From an uncultured Lachnospiraceae bacterium (GTDB lineage Bacteria > Bacillota > Clostridia > Lachnospirales > Lachnospiraceae): a DNA stretch of 39,046 bases. The stretch covers positions 1 through 39,046 of the forward strand of contig ONAD01000021.1 in the NCBI GenBank assembly GCA_900315735.1, in the 5' to 3' direction. A program made the position numbers and the translations under genes. Each line of letters begins with the position of its first letter. Within the stretch, counting starts at the first letter, position 1. Below the pieces are notes generated by a model. The model did no database searches and was not told the origin of the DNA. It saw only the letters and a list, made by a program, of their open reading frames with translations. Positions 6,175-13,530 of the stretch are shown piece by piece.

Positions 6175-8949
6175 ATGAATTATGGAAAGAAGAGTACCGC
6201 CAGGAAGGAAAAAGAGCTCACTTCCAAAGGTACTATGGTCCGTAAGAAGTTTTCCGTAATTTTCTGCAAGACTTTACTGATCTGCTTCTTCTTAGTAGCT
6301 GTCATCGGTATCTGTGCAGGAATCGGAATCTTCAAAGGAATCATTGATTCTGCACCAGATATAGATGATATTGATGCAAGTCCTACCGGACAGCTCTCTA
6401 CCGTTCTTGACGATGAAGGAAATGAAATCGCTACTTTGGTTACTTCCGGCACCAACCGTGACCCGGTAACCATTGACCAGATGCCAATCGATCTTCAGCA
6501 TGCATTCGTTGCCATTGAAGATGAGCGTTTCTACGACCACAACGGAATTGATATCAAAGGAATCATCCGTGCCGGCTTCAAGGGAATCGCATCCGGTTTT
6601 CATTTTCATCAGGGAGCCAGCACCATTACACAGCAGCTTCTGAAAAACAACGTCTTCACTGACTGGACAAGCGAAGACAGTATGGCTGATAAGTTTGAGC
6701 GAAAAATACAGGAGCAGTATCTGGCTGTACAGCTTGAAAAAAGAGAATCCAAAGACTGGATTCTGGAAAATTACTTAAATACCATTAACCTTGGTCAGAA
6801 TACCCTTGGTGTCCAGGCTGCATCCAAACGATATTTTAATAAAGATGTATCTGACTTAACACTTTCCGAGTGTGCAGTTATTGCAGCAATTACCAAGAGC
6901 CCGACAAAGTACAATCCGATTACCAACCCGGACAACAACGCATCCAGACGTAAAGATGTCTTAGATAATATGTTAGACCAGGGTTACATTTCACAGGAAG
7001 AACATGACGAAGCATTAGCAGATAATGTCTACGACCGTATTCAGATTGTAGATAACAGTACTTCTTCTACTGCAAATGTCAATTCCTATTTTGTGGATAC
7101 CCTTACCGACCAGGTAATGGATGACTTAATCAACGAATTAGGCTATACCGAAACACAGGCTTTCAATGCACTGTATGGTGGTGGTCTTACCATTTACTCC
7201 ACACAGAACGCTAATCTTCAGCAGATTTGTGATGAGGAAGTCAATAACTTAGATAACTACAGTGGTCAGGTGGAATATTCTTTCTCCTATCGTCTTTCCA
7301 TCCAGAAAGCCGATGGAACACTACAGAATTACAGTGAGCAGACCATGCTCACCTACTATCGTGAGAAAACCGGTAATAATAGCTACAATATCAACTTCAG
7401 TTCCAAGGAAGAGGCTCAGGCTGCCATCGACCAGTATAAAGCAGATATTATGGAAGATGGAGATACCATCCCAGGCAGCGGTGAATCCGTTACCTTTACG
7501 ATTCAGCCACAGGCTTCCCTTACCCTGATGGATCAGGCAACCGGTGAAGTAAAAGCATTAGTTGGTGGCCGTGGTGATAAAACCGCAAATAAAACCTTAA
7601 ACCGTGCTTCTGATACCACCAGACAGCCGGGTTCCACTTTCAAGATTTTAGCTGCTTATGCACCTGCTCTTGACAGTGGCGGAATGACCTTAGCTTCTGT
7701 AGAAGATGATGCTCCTTATTCTTATACCAATGGACGTTCTCTTCGTAACTACGATGGACAGTATCGTGGATTTACTACTTTAAGAGAAGCAATCTGTCAC
7801 TCCATCAATATTGTAACAGTTAAGACTCTTACCGATATCAGTACTGATTTAGGTTACAGCTATTTACAGAATTTTGGATTTACTACCTTAGATGCGGAAC
7901 ATGATAACAACCAGGCTCTCTGCCTTGGTGGTATCTATAAAGGTGTTACCAACTTAGAATTAACTGCTGCTTATGCTACGATTGCAAATGGCGGTACTTA
8001 TACCAAGCCAAGATTCTATACCAAGATTTTAGACCACGACGGAAATGTTTTAATTGACAATACTCCACAGACCCATACCGTATTAAAGGATACCACTGCA
8101 TGGCTCTTAACCAATGCCATGGAAGATGTTGTCACTTCCGGTACCGGTACAATCGTTAACTTCGGTTCTATGCCGATTGCCGGTAAAACAGGTACTACAA
8201 CTTCTGACCGTGATGCTCTTTTCGTAGGATACACACCATATTATACCTGTGGTGTATGGGGCGGATATGATGATAACAGTGAACTTTCCAGCACCAGATA
8301 CCCGAAGTTAATCTGGAAAGCAGTCATGTCCCGTGTTCATGAAAATCTGGAATATAAAGACTTTACCATGCCAAGTGGAATTACTTCTGCTGTCGTATGT
8401 AAGAAATCCGGAAAACTTGCCGTAGAAGGCTTATGTGACTGTGATCCGCGTGGCAGCATGGTAGAAACAGAATATTTTGCAACCGGTACAGTTCCAACAG
8501 AAGTTTGTGACCATCATGTCAGTGCAACAATCTGTACTTCCTCCGGAATGCTTGCGAATGAATTTTGTCCGGAAGAAACAAGACAGACTGGCATCTATAT
8601 CGTTGGTGGCTCTGAAGGTACAAGTGATTCTCCATATCTTATGACAGATGAATTATCCAACAGCACCTGTAACGTACACACTTCAAGTTCTGTTACACCG
8701 TCTTCCACACCATCTACTGATACAACGGATACTTCTAATCCAACCAGTGGAAGTCTTACCGGTGGTGGTGACAGTACCACTCCAGACCATGGTAATACCG
8801 GAACCGGTGGTAACACTGGTACAGGTGGTGGCACAAATACCGGCGGTGATACCGGTGCAGGCGGCGGTACTGGTACAAATACCGGTGGTGGCACTGGTAC
8901 CGGCGGCGGAAGCTCTGGTACCGGCTCTGATGGAAACACTACGAACTAA
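6175..8949 (+). CDS. Class A penicillin-binding protein (transglycosylase/transpeptidase)
   Basis: A 924-aa bifunctional peptidoglycan synthase of the PBP1A type. A short cytoplasmic N-terminus and one membrane segment (about 25-47) precede the GT51 glycosyltransferase domain, with EDERFYDHNG (catalytic Glu115), QGASTITQQLLKN and ILENYLNTINLG. The transpeptidase domain has Ser487-x-x-Lys490 in GSTFK, SIN (543-545) and KTG (671-673). A Cys-rich stretch follows, then a Ser/Thr region and a Gly/Thr/Asn-rich low-complexity tail of about 80 residues. The ATG at 6175 follows AAAGGAGG; the longer reading from 6091 would begin before the promoter. It is monocistronic, ended by the hairpin at 8982. 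Confidence 0.93.
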   Translation: MNYGKKSTARKEKELTSKGTMVRKKFSVIFCKTLLICFFLVAVIGICAGIGIFKGIIDSAPDIDDIDASPTGQLSTVLDDEGNEIATLVTSGTNRDPVTIDQMPIDLQHAFVAIEDERFYDHNGIDIKGIIRAGFKGIASGFHFHQGASTITQQLLKNNVFTDWTSEDSMADKFERKIQEQYLAVQLEKRESKDWILENYLNTINLGQNTLGVQAASKRYFNKDVSDLTLSECAVIAAITKSPTKYNPITNPDNNASRRKDVLDNMLDQGYISQEEHDEALADNVYDRIQIVDNSTSSTANVNSYFVDTLTDQVMDDLINELGYTETQAFNALYGGGLTIYSTQNANLQQICDEEVNNLDNYSGQVEYSFSYRLSIQKADGTLQNYSEQTMLTYYREKTGNNSYNINFSSKEEAQAAIDQYKADIMEDGDTIPGSGESVTFTIQPQASLTLMDQATGEVKALVGGRGDKTANKTLNRASDTTRQPGSTFKILAAYAPALDSGGMTLASVEDDAPYSYTNGRSLRNYDGQYRGFTTLREAICHSINIVTVKTLTDISTDLGYSYLQNFGFTTLDAEHDNNQALCLGGIYKGVTNLELTAAYATIANGGTYTKPRFYTKILDHDGNVLIDNTPQTHTVLKDTTAWLLTNAMEDVVTSGTGTIVNFGSMPIAGKTGTTTSDRDALFVGYTPYYTCGVWGGYDDNSELSSTRYPKLIWKAVMSRVHENLEYKDFTMPSGITSAVVCKKSGKLAVEGLCDCDPRGSMVETEYFATGTVPTEVCDHHVSATICTSSGMLANEFCPEETRQTGIYIVGGSEGTSDSPYLMTDELSNSTCNVHTSSSVTPSSTPSTDTTDTSNPTSGSLTGGGDSTTPDHGNTGTGGNTGTGGGTNTGGDTGAGGGTGTNTGGGTGTGGGSSGTGSDGNTTN

Positions 8950-8981
8950 CCAAATCATTATATATATAATCAGACACCTAT

Positions 8982-9010
8982 AGAAGCTGCCAAAGGCAGC
9001 TTCTATTTTG
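8982..9010 (+). terminator. Terminator of the penicillin-binding protein gene
   Basis: A perfect 10-bp stem AGAAGCTGCC/GGCAGCTTCT with an AAA loop, followed by ATTTTG. Confidence 0.75.
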
Positions 9011-9063
9011 TCCTATAACTCTCTATTTTTCTATCCGATGCCATCCATGCACAGGCAACAACA

Positions 9064-9089
9064 AAAGCCCTGACTTACGTCAGGGCTTT
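9064..9089 (-). terminator. Probable terminator of amt
   Basis: A perfect 11-bp stem AAAGCCCTGAC/GTCAGGGCTTT with a TTAC loop, about 70 bp past the amt stop. The T-run on the minus strand is short (TTTTGTTG counting the stem end). Confidence 0.6.
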
Positions 9090-9160
9090 CGCTGTTGATG
9101 TATATACTACTAAGGGGATTAGATAATTACTAACCTAATCACAATTAGATTAGTACATGA

Positions 9161-10357
9161 TTAGTGAAGTTCTCTTGTCACAAAATCCGGGTAAGCTGAC
9201 TCTAAGCCATGCTCGGTAGAATCCAGACCTTCTAACTCTTCTTCTTTTGATACTCTAAGACCAATTGTCTTCTTTAATACAATAAATACGATGCTCATGG
9301 TTACGATTACCCAGCCTGCGATACATACAACACCGAGTGCCTGAATTGCCAGGTGATGAACTCCTCCGCCATAGAAGAGACCATCTGTATAATCAAAGAA
9401 ACCTACCATCAATGTTCCAAAAAGACCACAGACACCGTGTACTGATACAGCACCAACCGGATCATCTACTTTTAATTTATCCTCTACAAAGTATACAGAC
9501 ATCGTACAAAGGATACCAGCTAAACCACCGATGACAAATGCTCCGATTGCATCCACATTTGCACATCCTGCTGTAATTGCTACCAGACCTGCCAGAGAAC
9601 CATTTAAGGACATGGACACATCCGGTTTACCATTCTTAATCCAGGTATAAAGCATTGCTGTAACGGTTGCTGCTGCCGGTGCGATAGTTGTTGTTGCAAA
9701 AATCTGTGAAAGCTGTAAGGTATCGGTTGCTGCTGCACCGTTAAATCCATACCAGCCAAACCAGAGAATAAATACACCTAAAGCACCAATTAAAATGTTA
9801 TGACCCATAATAGGTCTTGATTTACCATCTTTGTCATATTTACCAATACGAGGTCCTAATAAAGCGGCTCCGATAAATGCGGTAATTCCACCTACCATAT
9901 GAATACATGCAGAACCTGCGAAATCTGTAAATCCAAGGTCTGTAAGCCATGGAGTTCCGCCCCATACCCAGTGTGCTTCTACCGGATATACAATCAGGCT
10001 GATTACAAAGCTGTAAATACAATATGTAATGAATTTGGTACGCTCTGCCATAGCACCGGATACAATTGTTGCTGCTGTTGCACAGAATACCAGGTTAAAT
10101 ACGAAATTGGACCAGTCTGTTGTTCCAAAGTCCTTTAATGGGTTCAAGCCCCATCCTACAAATTTTCCATCACCACAAAGGATGTTATATCCTAATAAAT
10201 AAAATGCAACGGTACCGATACAAAAATCCATCAGGTTCTTCATTGTGATATTTCCTGTATTTTTGGATCTGGTAAAACCAGCCTCTACCATTGCAAATCC
10301 ACATTGCATAAAAAATACTAACGCTGCTCCCATCAGGAACCAAACACTCATATCCAT
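9161..10357 (-). CDS. amt: Ammonium transporter Amt/MEP/Rh family
   Basis: A 398-aa polytopic membrane channel for ammonium. Hydrophobic segments span nearly the whole chain, starting with VWFLMGAALVFFMQCGFAM. Signature stretches include AGFTRSKNTGN, GSACIHMVGG, GWYGFNGAAA and DDPVGAVSVHGVCG, the last carrying a pore-lining His. The ATG at 10357 (MDMSVW) sits 8 nt after GGAGG; ATG 10363 is too close to it, and an upstream reading to 10417 lacks any ribosome site. It lies 169 bp after glnK on the same strand, the usual glnK-amt pairing, in which GlnK plugs the channel when nitrogen is plentiful. Confidence 0.92.
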   Translation of the reverse strand: MDMSVWFLMGAALVFFMQCGFAMVEAGFTRSKNTGNITMKNLMDFCIGTVAFYLLGYNILCGDGKFVGWGLNPLKDFGTTDWSNFVFNLVFCATAATIVSGAMAERTKFITYCIYSFVISLIVYPVEAHWVWGGTPWLTDLGFTDFAGSACIHMVGGITAFIGAALLGPRIGKYDKDGKSRPIMGHNILIGALGVFILWFGWYGFNGAAATDTLQLSQIFATTTIAPAAATVTAMLYTWIKNGKPDVSMSLNGSLAGLVAITAGCANVDAIGAFVIGGLAGILCTMSVYFVEDKLKVDDPVGAVSVHGVCGLFGTLMVGFFDYTDGLFYGGGVHHLAIQALGVVCIAGWVIVTMSIVFIVLKKTIGLRVSKEEELEGLDSTEHGLESAYPDFVTRELH

Positions 10358-10526
10358 AATCATTTCCTCCTTTACCAAAATAAATATTAAAGTAAAAAAA
10401 ATAGAGATATCAAACAAGGTACTTTCCTCGTCTGCTTATCTCCTTCGATAATATTTATTTCCGATATTCATTTTTCATTGTCTGCAAGATAGTTTCCTAT
10501 CTGTGCCTTACTCCTCTTTGCATCTT

Positions 10527-10865
10527 TTACAATGCTTTGTCGCCATGTTCACCGGTACGGATACGAACGGCATCTTCTACATCATACACAAAGATTTTAC
10601 CATCACCAAAGTTACCGGTATTAATCTCATCTACTACCTTATCAATTAATCCTGGTGCAACTTCATCCGAAACAACGGTCTCCACTTTGATTTTCGGAAG
10701 CAATGTTACATTATAAGATGCTCCACGGTAATTCTTGATAATACCCTTCTGATTACCATATCCCATGCTGTTTACAATGTTTAAGCCATTTACTTCACAG
10801 CTCTCTAAGACTGCTTTTAAGTCTTCAAGCTTTTCCGGTTTGATAATAATTTCCAGCTTTTTCAT
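10527..10865 (-). CDS. glnK: PII nitrogen-regulatory protein (GlnK/GlnB)
   Basis: A 112-aa PII signal protein. The T-loop is complete, with GYGNQKG and NYRGASYNV and Tyr51 at the position uridylylated in enterobacteria (whether it is modified here is unknown). The B-loop GNFGDGKIFV (Lys90) and the C-terminal RIRTGEHG are present. It binds ATP/ADP and 2-oxoglutarate and would regulate the adjacent Amt channel. The start follows AAGGAGG. It lies between glnN and amt, all on the minus strand. Confidence 0.93.
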   Translation of the reverse strand: MKKLEIIIKPEKLEDLKAVLESCEVNGLNIVNSMGYGNQKGIIKNYRGASYNVTLLPKIKVETVVSDEVAPGLIDKVVDEINTGNFGDGKIFVYDVEDAVRIRTGEHGDKAL

Positions 10866-11019
10866 ATTATCTCGTCCTCCTTCTTATTGTTGTTCACAAT
10901 TTATTCACCTGACATTCAAAGATGATTCACTTTATCAACACGAATTTTTCAAAATGGGCTGATATAGTATAGTTATAAACAAAAGAAAAACTTAACTTTA
11001 AATATTCTTTTTCATAATC

Positions 11020-11044
11020 TGCCAGGTAACTTAAGTTGCCTGGC
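11020..11044. other. Hairpin between glnN and glnK
   Basis: A near-perfect palindrome: TGCCAGG...CCTGGCA with AACTT/AAGTT inside and one wobble. There is no T-run directly after it on the minus strand, so it is a poor intrinsic terminator. It may be a 3' processing or stability hairpin of glnN. The rest of 10866-11113 holds an A+T-rich glnK leader with a possible TATACT -10 and no gene. Confidence 0.45.
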
Positions 11045-11113
11045 ATCCTCCCTTTTTAAGCCTCTTTTTTCCATCTGTTCTAAGGAGAATGCCCTGCAAT
11101 TAAAGTTTTTTGA

Positions 11114-13234
11114 TTATACTTCGAAGATTAAATCTCCGTAAGATGGCATTGGCCACATATCCTTGTCAACAAGCATCTCTAACTTGTCAACCGGAGCTCT
11201 TAAAGCATCCATTGCTGCTTTTACAACATCTCTGTAGTATACAGCCTGATCTCTTCCTTCTTCCATTGCTCCGCCCTTTTCTGTTACTTCTTCCAGTTTT
11301 GCTAAAGCAACCTTGGTCTCAGATAAGAGGTCAGATACTTCTGTCAGTAATTCTGTCTGAACACTGATATCTGCATCACATACAGATTTTACAGTTGCTG
11401 CAGAAGTTGCAAGCTCTGTTACATATTTGATAACTGCCGGGATAATCTGTTTTCCAGCAATGTCAATCATAGCTTTTGCTTCGATGTTAATCTCTTTTGC
11501 GTAGGTCTCATATTCGATTTCTACACGGGAATCCAGCTCTGCTTTGGTAAATACACCAAAACGCTCGAATAAGGAAACTGCTTTCTCTGTATTCAGTGCA
11601 GGAATTGCATCTACCATGGACTTGATGTTTGGAAGTCCACGACGCTCTGCTTCTTCTACCCATTCATCAGAATATCCATTTCCGTTGAATACGATTCTCT
11701 GATGCTCGGTTGCATATTTCTTAATCAGATCATGTACAGCCATATCGAAATCTTCTGCTTTTTCCAGTTCATCACATGCCTCAGAAAATGCTTCTGCTAC
11801 AATTGTATTTAATACAACGTTTGGCTGTGCGATAGAATCCTGAGAACCAACCATACGGAACTCGAATTTATTTCCGGTAAATGCGAATGGTGAAGTTCTG
11901 TTACGGTCTGTTGCATCTTTCATGAAGTCAGGCAATGTCTTAACACCGGTCTCTAATTTAGAACCAGCTAAGCTGTGTGTAGCTTCTCCGGTGCTGATAA
12001 GCTGTGATAATACATCCTGTAACTGTTCTCCAAGGTAGATAGAAACGATTGCTGGTGGTGCCTCGTTTGCTCCTAATCTGTGGTCGTTTCCAACGTCTGC
12101 TGCAGATTCACGAAGCAGGTCTGCATGTTTATCTACTGCTTTTAAGATACAGGTAAGTACTAATAAGAACTGTACGTTCTCATGAGGTGTTTTGCCCGGC
12201 TCTAATAAGTTAATTCCATCATCTGTTGTGATAGACCAGTTGTTATGTTTTCCGGAACCATTGACACCTGCAAATGGTTTCTCATGAAGCAGACACTGTA
12301 AGCCATGACGTCCTGCAACCTTCTTTAATGTTTCCATTACTAACTGGTTGTGGTCTACTGCTACGTTTGCTTCGGAATAGATTGGCGCCAACTCATGCTG
12401 TGCAGGAGCAACTTCATTATGCTGTGTCTTTGCAGATACACCAAGTTTCCATAACTCCTTGTTTACGTCTCTCATATATGCTGCAATTCTCTCGCGGATA
12501 CTTCCAAAGTAATGGTCATCCATTTCCTGTCCTTTTGGAGGCATTGCTCCAAATAAGGTACGTCCGGTAAAGATTAAGTCTTTTCTCTTTAAGTATTTTT
12601 CTCTGTCTATGATGAAGTATTCCTGCTCTGGTCCAACAGAAGGAGTTACCTTCTTAGATGTTGTATTTCCAAATAATCTTAAAAGACGAAGAGACTGTGT
12701 ATTGATTGCTTCCATAGAACGAAGTAATGGTGTCTTCTGGTCTAATGCTTCTCCTGTATAAGAACAGAAAGCGGTAGGAATACAAAGTGTTGCGCCTGCT
12801 GCATCCTGTCTTACAAATGCCGGTGAAGTACAATCCCATGCTGTATATCCTCTTGCTTCAAAGGTTGCTCTTAATCCACCGGATGGGAATGATGATGCAT
12901 CCGGCTCACCTTTGATTAATTCCTTACCGGAAAAGCTCATTAAAACTTTACCATTTGGCATTGGTGCTGTAATAAAGGAATCATGTTTCTCAGCGGTTAC
13001 TCCTGTTAATGGCTGGAACCAGTGTGTATAATGGGTAGCTCCTTTTTCGATTGCCCACTCTTTCATCTCATGTGCCACTACATCTGCTGTCTCGAGGTCT
13101 AATTCTTTTCCCTCTTCGATTACTTCTCTTAATTTTTTGTAGGTCTTTTTCGGAAGACGTTCCTGCATAACAGCATCATTGAATACGTTCTCGCCGAAAA
13201 TATCTGCTACATTGAAATATTCTGTCTCACTCAT
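11114..13234 (-). CDS. glnN: Glutamine synthetase type III
   Basis: A 706-aa GSIII, which makes glutamine from glutamate, ammonia and ATP. Length and sequence fit the large dodecameric GlnN type rather than the 440-aa GlnA. Visible are [11 protein letters not shown] near the N-terminus, [42 protein letters not shown] with the metal-site residues, [12 protein letters not shown] and an extended C-terminal helical part. The start has AAAGGATG upstream. A promoter and hairpin leader precede it, and glnK-amt follow on the same strand, forming an ammonium-assimilation block. Confidence 0.95.
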   Translation of the reverse strand: MSETEYFNVADIFGENVFNDAVMQERLPKKTYKKLREVIEEGKELDLETADVVAHEMKEWAIEKGATHYTHWFQPLTGVTAEKHDSFITAPMPNGKVLMSFSGKELIKGEPDASSFPSGGLRATFEARGYTAWDCTSPAFVRQDAAGATLCIPTAFCSYTGEALDQKTPLLRSMEAINTQSLRLLRLFGNTTSKKVTPSVGPEQEYFIIDREKYLKRKDLIFTGRTLFGAMPPKGQEMDDHYFGSIRERIAAYMRDVNKELWKLGVSAKTQHNEVAPAQHELAPIYSEANVAVDHNQLVMETLKKVAGRHGLQCLLHEKPFAGVNGSGKHNNWSITTDDGINLLEPGKTPHENVQFLLVLTCILKAVDKHADLLRESAADVGNDHRLGANEAPPAIVSIYLGEQLQDVLSQLISTGEATHSLAGSKLETGVKTLPDFMKDATDRNRTSPFAFTGNKFEFRMVGSQDSIAQPNVVLNTIVAEAFSEACDELEKAEDFDMAVHDLIKKYATEHQRIVFNGNGYSDEWVEEAERRGLPNIKSMVDAIPALNTEKAVSLFERFGVFTKAELDSRVEIEYETYAKEINIEAKAMIDIAGKQIIPAVIKYVTELATSAATVKSVCDADISVQTELLTEVSDLLSETKVALAKLEEVTEKGGAMEEGRDQAVYYRDVVKAAMDALRAPVDKLEMLVDKDMWPMPSYGDLIFEV

Positions 13235-13337
13235 ACTTATACATCCTTTCTGCCTCTCACCATAAATCCCCTAAGAAATATGATTTTATTTTCTGCAATC
13301 CATGTCTGACTCTTCCCCGGGTATCTGCCCCAGATAT

Positions 13338-13374
13338 AGAAAAAAGGGCATTCCAATTCCTTTGGAACACCCTT
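13338..13374 (-). terminator. Attenuator-like terminator in the glnN leader
   Basis: On the minus strand a 13-bp stem (AAGGGTGTTCCAA / TTGGAATGCCCTT, two G-U pairs) with pentaloop AGGAA is followed by a T-run (13338-13345). It lies about 110 nt before glnN and about 25 nt after the predicted start of transcription, so it probably controls read-through into glnN. It could also end the upstream AAA+ gene, which has no other clear terminator. Confidence 0.7.
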
Positions 13375-13405
13375 GTTCGTCACGCACATTTCATTTGCTA
13401 TATCT

Positions 13406-13434
13406 AAAATACATGAAACTTTCTAAAAAATCAA
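13406..13434 (-). promoter_or_regulatory. Predicted promoter of glnN
   Basis: TTGATT (13429-13434), a 17-nt spacer and TATTTT (13406-13411) on the minus strand, inside the 296-bp gap between the AAA+ gene and glnN. The leader would be about 165 nt. Confidence 0.5.
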
Positions 13435-13530
13435 GTCAAAGTTTATAATTTTTTTATTTTTGATACATTCTACAAATTTGTGCAAAATAATATACATTTT
13501 TTGTAAATTTTATCAGTCATACTCCTCAGA

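Noticed and set aside
8595..8983. Frames with Pro/Val- or Thr-rich repeats opposite or shifted in the penicillin-binding protein tail
   Set aside because: They are shadows of the Gly/Thr low-complexity repeat.
11020..11044. Intrinsic terminator after glnN
   Set aside because: A good stem, but no T-run follows on the minus strand; listed only as a hairpin.
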